NCBI RefSeq assembly: GCF_000317045.1
Contig: NC_019703.1
Span: 3,336,501-3,400,500, forward strand
DNA length: 64,000 bases
Reading direction: 5' to 3'
DNA from: Geitlerinema sp. PCC 7407
Lineage (GTDB): Bacteria > Cyanobacteriota > Cyanobacteriia > PCC-7407
In this document: in pieces, positions 18,091 to 26,134 of the stretch
Position numbering within the stretch: position 1 is the first letter of the stretch
Layout: each line of letters opens with the position of its first letter
Notes under the pieces: generated by a model
Told to the model about the DNA's origin: nothing
Databases searched by the model: none
The model's input: only the letters and a program-made list of their open reading frames with translations
Program-made: the position numbers and the translations under genes

Positions 18091-18651
18091 CTAAGCTTGG
18101 TAGCGAATGCCGATGGCTTTCTGGTAGGCAGGCCGATCGGTGATGCGGGTCAGGTAGTCGGCGATCGCCGGATAGTCGCCATAGGTCAGGCCCACAAAAA
18201 GCTGCATGTAGGCCAGGGTCGCGCCCACCGCAACGTCTGCAACCGTCAGCTCCTGTCCTGCGAGATAGGGATGCTGAGCAAGGACCGTTTCGACTGCGCC
18301 CAGCAAGCGCGGCGCTTCTTTTTCGCGCAGAGATTCATTGAGCAGGCCCGGGCCCAGAGTCGCATTGGCAAAGCTCACCCACTGGGCCAGCGTGCCGCGC
18401 GTTTCGGGAGTCGTGCCCGGGCCATACTTCTCGGCCAGATAGAGCAAGATCGCGCCCGATTCCCACAGGACATAGTCCCCATCAACGATCGCAGGCACTT
18501 TGCCCACCGGGTTGATCGCCAGATAAGCGGGCTGGCGATGCTCTCCCGCCTGCATGTCTAGCATTACGAACTCGTAGGGAAGACCCAGCTCTTCCAGATA
18601 CCACTGGACAATTGAGGCGCGACTGCGCGCCCCGCCATACAGCTTTAACAA
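18091..18651 (-). CDS. Glutathione S-transferase family protein
   Basis: A 186-residue cytosolic GST. The thioredoxin-like N-domain carries LYGGARSRASIVQWYLEELG with the active-site Ser region, then NPVGKVPAIVDGDYVLWESGAIL in two blocks (NPVGKVPAIV, VLWESGAILLYL), the cis-Pro and Glu-Ser glutathione contacts. The helical C-domain contains LTVADVAVGATL (N-capping box). It is slightly shorter than usual. The start is TTG, supported by GGAGG seven bases upstream; this site overlaps the stop of the preceding gene (TAGGAGG), so translation of the two is likely coupled. Substrate unknown. Confidence 0.88.
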   Translation of the reverse strand: MLKLYGGARSRASIVQWYLEELGLPYEFVMLDMQAGEHRQPAYLAINPVGKVPAIVDGDYVLWESGAILLYLAEKYGPGTTPETRGTLAQWVSFANATLGPGLLNESLREKEAPRLLGAVETVLAQHPYLAGQELTVADVAVGATLAYMQLFVGLTYGDYPAIADYLTRITDRPAYQKAIGIRYQA

Positions 18652-18662
18652 AATATTGCCTC

Positions 18663-19127
18663 CTACAGCACCTGATGAGTATAGGCGTGCTGTTTCACAT
18701 TATCCTCGGTGCGAATAATGCGTTCGGAGTTGAGCACCCGCTTGCGCTCGACGGAGAAGTTGAAGTCGCTGCGGCTGGTCCCTAGGGGCAAATGGGTTTT
18801 GGCTTCGGGCTTGCGCTTGTAGGTGCGGGCCGTGGCGGTGAGGCGAAAGGCGAAGTCGTCGCAGAGCTGAGTTTCGGCGGGAAAGTCTGCTGGCAAAGCC
18901 ACGCGATCGCCCTGCATCAGGGCACCGAGGGTGGTTCCCAGAGCGGTTTCGTAAGAAGTGGGCACGCCTTTGAGCAATGCTTCTAGGGCCGCCGACGGGA
19001 TCGGCTCCGCAATCTTGACCTGGTGAATCTCGCCGTCTTCGCGGATAAAGCAGGTGGCAACGCCAATCACCACATAGTCTTCCGCAGTCAAATCAGAGAC
19101 GTTGGGATAAGCCAAATCGGTTGTCAT
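18663..19127 (-). CDS. Unknown protein translationally coupled to a GST, 154 aa
   Basis: Not recognised. A soluble protein with an acidic N-terminal half (YVVIGVATCFIREDGEIHQVKIAEPIPSAALEALL in pieces) and a basic, Arg/Lys-rich C-terminal half (TARTYKRKPEAKTHLP, SVERKRVLNSERI). No membrane segment or known motif. It is the first gene of a two-gene unit: its stop codon overlaps the ribosome-binding site of the GST gene 11 bp downstream, suggesting a shared role, possibly in stress response. That is inference from position only. Confidence 0.75.
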   Translation of the reverse strand: MTTDLAYPNVSDLTAEDYVVIGVATCFIREDGEIHQVKIAEPIPSAALEALLKGVPTSYETALGTTLGALMQGDRVALPADFPAETQLCDDFAFRLTATARTYKRKPEAKTHLPLGTSRSDFNFSVERKRVLNSERIIRTEDNVKQHAYTHQVL

Positions 19128-19311
19128 AGAGATTTCTCAAAAGTCACAAATTCAAGGCGTCACGGTGTTGGCGACCGATGGGAGATTTTGCAGCCAAGGT
19201 GCTGAGCGTCATCGCCTACCTCCCGATCCTAGGGTAGAGGCCCCAGGGCTCTGGCCCCGCGTGGGAAAACTTGACATACCGTTGCGTTTCGCAGCGAAAC
19301 CAGTGTCCAAG

Positions 19312-20280
19312 TCAGGGTTTCGGCACAAGCTCCATCAGGGTGACTTCCCAGACCAGGCGGGGCTGGGCGTACCCCAGCAGGTGCTGGCGCGTCTTCTCCA
19401 GTCTCAGCAGGAAATGGGAGCCCAGGCCGTGGGCGGCCATCTGCTGCCAGTAGCGGTGCTGGAGAAAGTCAACGAGCCACAGCTGGGCCTCGGTGTCGAG
19501 GGTCTGGTCGATTTGGCGAGCGAGGGTGAGGGCAGCCCGCAGCGATCGCGGCGGCTGGTGAAGGGCGTCGAGGATCTCCGGCGGCATCGCCTGGATCTGC
19601 TCCCAGGCAACGATCGCCGCTCCCGGGCTCCCCTGGGCGATCGCCAAAACCTCAGGGTGCTGGAGCAGCTCGTCGTGTCCCAGACTGGCCAGCACCTGCA
19701 CCATAGCCTCTCGGGTCAGCCGATAGAAAGGGATGCGCTGACAGCGGGAAACCAGGGTCGGCAGCAGCGACTCCGGCCCCGGCGCAATCAAGATCAGCGT
19801 GGCTTTGCCCGGTTCTTCGAGGGTCTTGAGCAGCCCGTTGGCCGCCGCCTCGGCCATGGTGTCCGCGTCCTCGAGGACCACCAGCGATCGCGGCGCTTCC
19901 AGGGGCGGCCGTCCCAGAAACTGGGCGATCGATCGCACCTGCTCAAGGCGAATCTGGGGCGGCGCTTTGCGCTTGAGGCCCGCCGAGGCCGCTTCGGCCG
20001 CCGACAGCAGCTTGCCCTGGTGGAGGTAGGTCGGCTGCACCCACAGCACATCTGGGTGGTTGCCCCGCTGGAGGCGATCGCGCAGGAGGTCCCCCTTCTG
20101 GGGCGGCAGGCTGCGGCTCAGCAGCTGCGCCATAAAATATCGCGCCCCCAGCGATCGCCCCACCCCCGGCGGCCCAGCAAACAAATAGGCCGGCGCAACG
20201 CGATCGCGGGCGATCGCCTGATTGATCAGCTCAACGGCTTGGGGCTGGCCGATGGGCGGAAAGCAAGGGCTGGATACCAT
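19312..20280 (-). CDS. holB: DNA polymerase III subunit delta' (HolB)
   Basis: HolB is part of the clamp loader that opens the sliding clamp. The N-terminal AAA+ domain carries AYLFAGPPGVGRS, a Walker A in which the usual Lys is replaced by Arg, so nucleotide binding is doubtful, as expected for delta' subunits. LVVLEDADTMAEAAANGLLKTLEEP (blocks LVVLEDADTM, NGLLKTLEEP) and LLPTLVSRCQRIPF are typical. The zinc-binding Cys cluster of E. coli HolB is absent. ATG 20280 is preferred over TTG 20286. The start lies 55 bp inside the end of tmk, indicating co-transcription. Confidence 0.9.
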   Translation of the reverse strand: MVSSPCFPPIGQPQAVELINQAIARDRVAPAYLFAGPPGVGRSLGARYFMAQLLSRSLPPQKGDLLRDRLQRGNHPDVLWVQPTYLHQGKLLSAAEAASAGLKRKAPPQIRLEQVRSIAQFLGRPPLEAPRSLVVLEDADTMAEAAANGLLKTLEEPGKATLILIAPGPESLLPTLVSRCQRIPFYRLTREAMVQVLASLGHDELLQHPEVLAIAQGSPGAAIVAWEQIQAMPPEILDALHQPPRSLRAALTLARQIDQTLDTEAQLWLVDFLQHRYWQQMAAHGLGSHFLLRLEKTRQHLLGYAQPRLVWEVTLMELVPKP

Positions 20281-20948
20281 AGACAAAGCCGCTCCGTCAT
20301 CACCGTCTGAATCTCCTGGGCCACCTGGGCTTCTGAGCCGCCCGCATCGATGGCCACCATGCGCTCCGGATGGGCCGCCGCCAAAGCCCGAAAGCCCGCC
20401 TGCACCCGCTCGTGAAACGCTTGGTTCGCCTGCTCCATGCGATCGGCTTGGCCCCGGCGCTGGGTGCGGGCCAGGCCCACTGTCACCGGCAGATCGAGCA
20501 GCAGCGTCACATCACTGGTCAGGCCCGCCGTCGCGATCGCGTTGAGCTGCGCGATCAGCTCGCCATCGAGCCCCCGGCCAAACCCCTGATAGGCCACCGT
20601 CGAATCCGTAAAGCGATCGCACAGCACGATCGCCCCCTCCGCCAGCAGCGGCCGCAAAAAACCTTCCACATGCTGAGCCCGGTCCGCCGCATAGAGCAGC
20701 AGCTCCGCCCGATCGCTCATCGGCTCCTCGCCAACCTCCAGCAGCAGCCGCCGCAGCTTGGTTCCCAGGGCCGTGCCGCCCGGCTCCCGCGTCACCACCA
20801 CCCCAGGCCCGCCCGCCGGAATCAGGTCGCGTCCAGCGCCCTCCGTCAGCCAGTGCCGCAAGCGTTGAATTTGGGTTGTTTTCCCTGCGCCTTCAACCCC
20901 TTCAAAAACAATTAGTTTTCCCTTCAGCAAAACAATTTCTGACCCCAA
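20226..20948 (-). CDS. tmk: Thymidylate kinase
   Basis: Tmk makes dTDP from dTMP. P-loop GVEGAGKTT, TREPGGT, LLLYAADRAQHVE and the DRFTDSTVAYQGFGRGLD block (seen as LCDRFTDST, AYQGFGRG) are all present; the LID region is TQRRGQADRME. At 240 residues it is a little longer than usual, owing to a C-terminal tail of about 20 residues that overlaps holB by 55 bp. No in-frame ATG exists at the start: TTG 20948 gives the listed protein, but a TTG six codons later (20930, MLKGKLIVFEG) fits the family better. Upstream region 20949 on is non-coding. Confidence 0.92.
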   Translation of the reverse strand: MGSEIVLLKGKLIVFEGVEGAGKTTQIQRLRHWLTEGAGRDLIPAGGPGVVVTREPGGTALGTKLRRLLLEVGEEPMSDRAELLLYAADRAQHVEGFLRPLLAEGAIVLCDRFTDSTVAYQGFGRGLDGELIAQLNAIATAGLTSDVTLLLDLPVTVGLARTQRRGQADRMEQANQAFHERVQAGFRALAAAHPERMVAIDAGGSEAQVAQEIQTVMTERLCLWYPALAFRPSASPKPLS

Positions 20949-21263
20949 GCATGTCCCTTTGGATCATACGAACGAAGGGAGCAGTGCCCAAAGGATTAAT
21001 TCCTGGGCGATCGCCCCTTGGGGTATTCTTTCGTCGCGAAATTCCGTGCTTTCACAGGCACGCTGGAAGAATCGCGCTACCAAGCGCAAAGAATTCCAGC
21101 AATGCCCTTGAACATTAGCCCAAAAGGCTCCATGATTCAAAGTGCCGGCGTGATTGTTTCTCGCCCGAGCCTATCGATCCCTAACCCCGGCATGATTCAG
21201 TTCTTCGGGGCCCCTTCGGTAAGATAGGGTTAACTTCTTGATGTCGCGCTCCTAGGGTGGCCT
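20949..21263. other. Divergent intergenic region with an internal-loop hairpin
   Basis: The 315-bp region between tmk and an unknown plus-strand gene holds no gene that I can support. At 21062-21100 there is a two-part hairpin: outer arms GCTGGAA/TTCCAGC and inner arms GCGCT/AGCGC around ACCA. A TAAGAT at about 21220-21225 may be a -10 box for the 21264 gene. Confidence 0.4.
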
Positions 21264-21611
21264 ATGGCCCGCTACACTTGCTTTTTTACCGTTGCCGTTC
21301 CGCTCAACAACCTTCGCCAACTTCTAGTGCAAACCCTCGAAGATTGCGACTTCGACATTATCTATGACACGGGAGACTACATGATGGCGCGGGAAGTCCC
21401 GGGCCAAGTCTCGTTTTCCAAACTGGTGACCGTCGAAGTCCTCATCGACAAGACCACCGCCACAGATGAAGCGATCCGCATGAACTTGGTGATGAAGAAC
21501 GAAGAGTTGCCTCTCCAGGTAGACAACCACTGTCACAAGATGTTCGATCGCGTCAATCAGGCCATTCTGGAAAACCGGCAATGGCAAATGATCGAAAACG
21601 TTGTTGGCTAG
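21264..21611 (+). CDS. Unknown conserved-looking cyanobacterial protein, 115 aa
   Basis: Not recognised by name. A small soluble alpha/beta protein: YTCFFTVAVPLNNLRQLL, CDFDIIYDTGDYMMAREVPG, FSKLVTVEVLIDKTT and a helical C-terminus HKMFDRVNQAILENRQWQMI. The alternating pattern suggests a ferredoxin-like or similar small fold. It has three Cys but no metal motif. The ATG follows a likely promoter region, and a strong terminator lies 33 bp after the stop, so it is probably a single-gene unit and really expressed. Confidence 0.8.
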   Translation: MARYTCFFTVAVPLNNLRQLLVQTLEDCDFDIIYDTGDYMMAREVPGQVSFSKLVTVEVLIDKTTATDEAIRMNLVMKNEELPLQVDNHCHKMFDRVNQAILENRQWQMIENVVG

Positions 21612-21643
21612 AGCACCGAGCTCCAGTCTTTTGTCAAATTGAG

Positions 21644-21687
21644 GCACTGCTGTTTAACTCATGGGTTAGGCAGCAGTGCATTTTTTT
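21644..21687 (+). terminator. Rho-independent terminator
   Basis: Arms GCACTGCTG (21644-21652) and CAGCAGTGC (21671-21679) with an 18-base loop, followed by A and seven T residues (21681-21687). It ends the 21264 gene and touches the stop of the convergent FHA gene. Confidence 0.88.
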
Positions 21688-22108
21688 AGTCTTCTGGATC
21701 GCCCACCATGTTGGGGCTGATCAGCGTGATGTCGAATTCATCCGGCGGCACCGTCGCGATGGAGTCGCGCTGGAGTAGGTAATAAATCGCTCGGACCTGG
21801 GGACCAAAGACAATTTCGTCCTCATTTTGGAGGTCATGGGCCTGGAGCTTGCGGCCATTGATCAGCAGGCCGTTCGCGCTAGGCTTGCCCTTGAGGTTAC
21901 CGTCAACGACCCGATAGTAGTAGCTGCCGTCTTCGTTGGGCAGCTGGACCAGGGTTGCGTGGCGGCGGGAGACAAATTGGGAAACCAGTCGAATGTCGCA
22001 CTTGGGGTCTCGTCCGATGGCGTAGACCGGGGCATCTAGGATAAATTCTCGCCGCCCTTTATCGTCTTCGATGATAAGTAGGTGGTTTTGACTCGGTTCT
22101 GATGGCAT
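21686..22108 (-). CDS. FHA-domain protein
   Basis: A 140-residue protein made almost wholly of one forkhead-associated domain, which binds phosphothreonine peptides. The motifs are YAIGRDPKCDIRL, VSRRHATLV (the Ser-x-x-His signature) and LKGKPSANGLLINGRKL (conserved NG). The C-terminal tail of about 30 residues (DEFDITLISPNMVGDPED) contains Thr and Ser that could themselves be kinase targets. No kinase is adjacent. An intergenic stretch of 230 bp (22109-22338) separates it from the copper ATPase gene; nothing is recognisable there beyond a weak GAGTCT/AGACTC dyad. Confidence 0.9.
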   Translation of the reverse strand: MPSEPSQNHLLIIEDDKGRREFILDAPVYAIGRDPKCDIRLVSQFVSRRHATLVQLPNEDGSYYYRVVDGNLKGKPSANGLLINGRKLQAHDLQNEDEIVFGPQVRAIYYLLQRDSIATVPPDEFDITLISPNMVGDPED

Positions 22109-22338
22109 TGTAAGGAATGCTTTCGTAAATGAATCCAGCAGGATGGCTCTGGGTAGCGATGATCACCTAGGAGAGGGCGATGCAAAGCCAAGAGCGTTTA
22201 CCAGAAAACACTGGTGCTGGGCTTTGGTGGCGATCGCTACAGGCCGGAGTCTTAAAGCTTTCGTGAGGCGGTTAATGAGTCTATTATGCCTCGACTTTAG
22301 AAAGACTCTACTTAAGAGTGCCCAGGCTGACAGTATTA

Positions 22339-24753
22339 TTAACGAGCTTTGCTCGAGGGAGCAGCCGAGAAGCGGCGAAGCAACAGAGAGTTGGTGACGA
22401 CGCTCACGGAACTAAAGGCCATCAGTCCACCGGCAGCAGCAGGGCTAAGAGAAAATTCAAGGGCGGGCAGCAAGATTCCGGCCGCGATGGGAATTCCCAG
22501 AACGTTGTAGGCCATGGCCCAAAAGAGGTTTTGGCGAATTTTGGCCAAGGTGGCGCGGCTGAGGCGAATGGCGGCGACGACATCGGTCAGGCGATCGCGC
22601 ATCAGCACGATCTGGGCGGTTTCGATGGCGGCGTCGGTGGCGGACTGCAAAGAAATGCCCAGGTCTGCCTGGGCCAGGGCGGGGGCGTCATTGATGCCGT
22701 CTCCGACCATGGCGACCACCTGGCCCTGGGCCTGGAGGTGGGCGATCGCCGCTGCTTTGCCGCTGGGCTGAACGCCAGCGAGGGTGTCCTCGGGCGAGAG
22801 GTCCAGGGAACGGGCGATCGCCGTCGCGGCCGCGGGCTGGTCTCCGGTGAGGAGCATTACCCGGATGCCCATCTGCCGCAGCTGCTGGACAGTTTGGGCC
22901 GCGTCGGGCTTGAGGGTGTCGATCGCGGCGATCAGGCCCAGGAGCTGCTGGTCAGCGGCCACATACACCACGGTTTTGCCATCGGCGGCGTAGGTATCCC
23001 CGAGAGCCTGGGCCTCTGGCGAAAGGTCCACGCCCTGGGCCTGGAGCCAGTCCGCCGTTCCCAGCATGACCTGCTGCTGCTGCACCTGGGCCGCTACGCC
23101 GCAGCCCGGCTCGGTGGTCCAGTCCTTGGCCGGAAGTAGGGCTAGGGTGCGATCTTCGGCGGCCCGCTGGATGGCCTCCGCCAGGGGGTGACGGGTGCCC
23201 TGCTCGACGCTAGCGGCCAGCCGCAGCAGGGTCTCAGCGCTGCCGTCCGGGGTCAGGGGCTGGCAGTCGGTCACAGTGGGCTGGCCGGTCGTCAGGGTGC
23301 CGGTTTTGTCAAAAATCAGGGTGGACACTTGCCGGACCCGCTCGAGGATGTCGCCGCCGCGAATCAGCAGCCCCTGCTCGGCTCCGACGCCGGTGCCCAC
23401 CAGGATCGCCGTCGGGGTGGCTAGGCCCAGGGAGCAAGGGCAAGCGACCACCAAAACGGCGATCGCCAGCCGGAGGCTCAGCATCATCGGGTCGGTTTCA
23501 CTGGCGTGGCTGACCATGTGCCCCATGAGGTCGTGGGTCATGGGGTGGGCCATGTCCCCGTGGGCCAGCACCTGGGGCCACAGCCGCGTCCCCAGGAAGT
23601 ACCAAAAGCCAAAGGTCAAGGCGGCGATCGCCATCACGCCATAGGCAAAGTAGCCCGCGACGGTGTCCGCCAGCCGCTGAATCGGCGCTTTGCGGGTTTG
23701 GGCCGTTTCCACCAGCTCGATGATGCTGGCTAGGGCCGTGTCAGAACCCACGCGGGTCGCTCGCAGGGCGATCGCCCCGGACTGGTTGAGGGTGCCCGCC
23801 GAAACGCGATCGCCGGGCTGCTTGCGCACCGGGACCGATTCCCCCGTCAGCATGGACTCGTCCACCGTGGTCTGGCCCGCCACCACTTCACCGTCAACGG
23901 GGATTTTTTCCCCCGGCAGCACCTGGATCCATTCCCCCACCCGCACCTGATCCGCCGGAATCTCGATCGCCTGGTGCGTTTCGGTCAGCTCCTCCTCGGG
24001 CAGCAAGTCTTTTTTGGCGACGAGGCGCGCCCGCTGGGGCTGGAGGGCCAGCAGCGCCTGGAAGGCCGCCGCCGCCCGAGTTCTGGCTCGCTGCTCTAGG
24101 GTGCGACCCAGGAGAATGAAGCCCACCAGCATCACCGGCTCATCAAAAAAGCACTCCCAGCCCAGTCCCGGAAACACCAGGGCCACCACGCTGGCAGTGT
24201 AGGCCGACACGGTGCCCAGGCCCACGAGGGTGTTCATGTTGGGGACGCCGTGGCGCAGGCCCTGCCAGCCGTCGACCAGCAGCGATCGCCCCGGCCCAAA
24301 GAGCGCCACCGTCGCCAATCCGCAGTGGAACCAGATGTCGCTCAGCAGCGGCAGGGTCGGTCCCCCAAACAAATTGAGGTGGCCGATGGCAGAAAACACT
24401 AGCAGCAGGGTGGCGATCGCCAATCGGCGGGTTTGCTGGCGGGTTTCCTGCTGATGACGCTCGGCAGGGCTCCAGCCTTCGGGGGCACTGCGGCCCGTCT
24501 GGCGCGGCTGGCTCGGAAATCCCGCTTCGGTCAGGCGCTGGGCGATCGCCGCTGGATCGGCCTCCGTCGCGCACTCCACCGTGGCCACCTCCGTCACCAG
24601 ATTGACGCAGGCAGACACCACGCCGGGATGACTCAACAACTGCCGCTCGACTGCGCTCACGCAGCCAGCGCATTTCATGCCGCTGACATCGAGGGTCACA
24701 GTTTCCGCAGGCGCAGGCACAGCGGTTTCGCGGGGAACGGAGGAAAGCTGCAT
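22339..24753 (-). CDS. Copper-transporting P1B-type ATPase
   Basis: An 804-residue heavy-metal P-type ATPase of the CtaA/PacS kind. An HMA domain with GMKCAGC is at about residue 25. Eight membrane helices follow, with the transport motif CPC ([15 protein letters not shown]), phosphorylation site FDKTGTLT, the HP dipeptide in GTRHPLAEA, and [10 protein letters not shown]. The CPC and GMxCxxC motifs indicate Cu(I). The loop before CPC is rich in Met and His ([19 protein letters not shown]), probably outward-facing and able to bind copper. Whether it imports into thylakoids or exports from the cell cannot be decided. ATG 24753 is preferred over TTG 24795. Confidence 0.94.
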   Translation of the reverse strand: MQLSSVPRETAVPAPAETVTLDVSGMKCAGCVSAVERQLLSHPGVVSACVNLVTEVATVECATEADPAAIAQRLTEAGFPSQPRQTGRSAPEGWSPAERHQQETRQQTRRLAIATLLLVFSAIGHLNLFGGPTLPLLSDIWFHCGLATVALFGPGRSLLVDGWQGLRHGVPNMNTLVGLGTVSAYTASVVALVFPGLGWECFFDEPVMLVGFILLGRTLEQRARTRAAAAFQALLALQPQRARLVAKKDLLPEEELTETHQAIEIPADQVRVGEWIQVLPGEKIPVDGEVVAGQTTVDESMLTGESVPVRKQPGDRVSAGTLNQSGAIALRATRVGSDTALASIIELVETAQTRKAPIQRLADTVAGYFAYGVMAIAALTFGFWYFLGTRLWPQVLAHGDMAHPMTHDLMGHMVSHASETDPMMLSLRLAIAVLVVACPCSLGLATPTAILVGTGVGAEQGLLIRGGDILERVRQVSTLIFDKTGTLTTGQPTVTDCQPLTPDGSAETLLRLAASVEQGTRHPLAEAIQRAAEDRTLALLPAKDWTTEPGCGVAAQVQQQQVMLGTADWLQAQGVDLSPEAQALGDTYAADGKTVVYVAADQQLLGLIAAIDTLKPDAAQTVQQLRQMGIRVMLLTGDQPAAATAIARSLDLSPEDTLAGVQPSGKAAAIAHLQAQGQVVAMVGDGINDAPALAQADLGISLQSATDAAIETAQIVLMRDRLTDVVAAIRLSRATLAKIRQNLFWAMAYNVLGIPIAAGILLPALEFSLSPAAAGGLMAFSSVSVVTNSLLLRRFSAAPSSKAR

Positions 24754-24793
24754 AGACTTCAAAAGCTCAAAGAAAGCCCGGAGAGGGGCCAAC

Positions 24794-24831
24794 AAAAAAG
24801 ACTGCTCTCTAATAGCCTAAGAGAAGCAGTC
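24794..24831 (-). terminator. Rho-independent terminator upstream of the copper ATPase gene
   Basis: On the minus strand GACTGC with a following TCTCT pairs with AGAGAGCAGTC and runs into six T residues (24794-24799). It ends the 24887-25602 genes; because it lies just before the ATPase start it also separates the two units. Confidence 0.8.
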
Positions 24832-24886
24832 CGCGAAAGTCCGTACTTTCCAAGGGTTTAAGATTTTTTACTTAACTCTAGAGCTG

Positions 24887-25072
24887 CTAGGTTTGGCGCT
24901 GTTGCCAATGGCGATAGACAAAATAAAGCAAGACTGCCCCTTGCATGGGCAGCAGCGTGAGCCAGGGCTTGAGCAGCATCGGCGCGTCTAGTCCAGACAT
25001 CTGCCCAAAGTACCCAAAACCGGCGATCGCCAGCAAAGCCAACCAGGCCAAACGCTGAGGGCGTGCATTCAT
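24887..25072 (-). CDS. Small two-helix membrane protein, 61 aa
   Basis: Not recognised. Two hydrophobic segments (about residues 8-24 and 36-53) are separated by a short loop GQMSGLDAPMLLKPW and followed by a basic tail YRHWQQRQT. It starts ATGAATGCACG, 35 bp downstream of the DUF2752 gene on the same strand, and a terminator lies about 55 bp past its stop, so it is likely the last gene of a small unit. No function can be assigned. Confidence 0.65.
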   Translation of the reverse strand: MNARPQRLAWLALLAIAGFGYFGQMSGLDAPMLLKPWLTLLPMQGAVLLYFVYRHWQQRQT

Positions 25073-25107
25073 TGCTTAGAGTGTCCCGATAGTGTCTTTC
25101 TGCTTTG

Positions 25108-25602
25108 CTAGGAACTGGCTGTCCAGAGCAAAAGCCATTGCCCTAGAGGCGATCGCGCCATTGCCAGCCCCAATTCCCCCGAATGCGCCAGCAGTCCTAA
25201 GCGCAGAAGGTAGTAGCCGCCAACCAAGCAACCCGCAGCTACCTGGAGAGAAAGCTTGCGCACCCAAGCTTCATAGAAAGCCTTGAGGCGGCGCCCCGTC
25301 CCCAGTTCCAAGCAGCAGTGCAGGGTCAAAACCAGAAACGCCAAGAACAAGGCCGGCCCAAATAAATGGTAGGCGATCGCCTGTTCCCAATCTCCCTGCA
25401 CCAGAGCCGTGAACGATCGAGTCATGCCGCACGTTGGGCAGGGCACTCCTGTCCAGTAGCGCAGCGGACAAACCAGAAAGGGAATGTGCAGGCCGCGAGC
25501 GTAGAAATAGGCCCCCACAACGGGCGAGGCTCCCAGGAGCAACCCAGCCCAGCGCACAAGTTTGCCCACAGGGGTTAGAGGGTGTGCTGCTTTAATCCAC
25601 AC
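25108..25602 (-). CDS. DUF2752 membrane protein
   Basis: A 164-residue DUF2752 protein. The family signature is clear: CPLRYWTGVPCPTCGMTRSFTAL, with three conserved Cys and a Thr-Arg (blocks CPLRYWTG, VPCPTCGMTRS), then GDWEQAIAYHLFGPALF. Three to four membrane helices are predicted. The family's function is unknown; the CPTCG motif suggests metal or disulfide chemistry at the membrane. The start is GTG. It sits between a TM2 protein and a small membrane protein on the same strand. Confidence 0.87.
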   Translation of the reverse strand: MWIKAAHPLTPVGKLVRWAGLLLGASPVVGAYFYARGLHIPFLVCPLRYWTGVPCPTCGMTRSFTALVQGDWEQAIAYHLFGPALFLAFLVLTLHCCLELGTGRRLKAFYEAWVRKLSLQVAAGCLVGGYYLLRLGLLAHSGELGLAMARSPLGQWLLLWTASS

Positions 25603-25671
25603 CGTTAGAACTGGCTCCCAAAACTCTAGTAGGGCGTGATGTCACGCCTCTGTCAGGCTCTTTTGAAGATG

Positions 25672-25932
25672 CTAGAGCCAGCCTTTGCGACCGACAATGT
25701 AGGTGCTGACAAACTCTTCATCCGTCTTGGTTAGGTAGATAATGCCTTCAATCAGGCCCACTACCCCCATGATTGCTCCGCCAATTCCACAGGTCAGCAG
25801 AGTGACCAGCAGCATAATGAGGCCTTCGGTGTTGTATCCCAGCAAGAACTTGTGAACACCCAACGCCCCTAGCAAAATTCCGCAGATGCCTGCTGCAACT
25901 TTTTTGTCGGCGCCGCCGCTTGCATTGGTCAT
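25672..25932 (-). CDS. TM2-domain protein
   Basis: An 86-residue TM2-domain protein with two membrane helices joined by a short loop. The family motif is present: KKVAAGICGILLGALGVHKFLLGY (as KVAAGICGILLG, ALGVHKFLLGY), then GLIMLLVTLLTCGIGGAIMGVVGLIEGI in pieces. ATG 25932 (MTNASGGADKK) is preferred to an upstream start at 25989. The function of bacterial TM2 proteins is not established. Confidence 0.88.
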   Translation of the reverse strand: MTNASGGADKKVAAGICGILLGALGVHKFLLGYNTEGLIMLLVTLLTCGIGGAIMGVVGLIEGIIYLTKTDEEFVSTYIVGRKGWL

Positions 25933-26072
25933 GGGCAATTTCCTTCTGCCTTCAGATAGATGATGGATTTTGCCCGCCAGTATAGCCACGTCCCAGAGGT
26001 AAGCCGAGTAATATAGCCGACTTGTGATGTTTTTTTACGTTGCAAGCAGGCGCTTTTCGGCTCAAACCAAGC

Positions 26073-26098
26073 CTGGGAGAGGCGATCGCCTCTCCCAG
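26073..26098. repeat. 26-bp perfect palindrome centred on a HIP1 site
   Basis: CTGGGAGA (26073-26080), the core GGCGATCGCC, then TCTCCCAG (26091-26098) form an uninterrupted 26-bp palindrome just past the CPBP gene stop. It could fold as a hairpin in RNA of either strand and may stop or protect transcripts, although no T run follows. Confidence 0.6.
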
Positions 26099-26134
26099 AG
26101 CACCTAGCACCAAGATTGAAAGCTTGAATCAGGT

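Noticed and set aside
22143-22397. 84-codon plus-strand frame before the copper ATPase
   Set aside because: Runs into the ATPase gene on the other strand and has no recognisable features.
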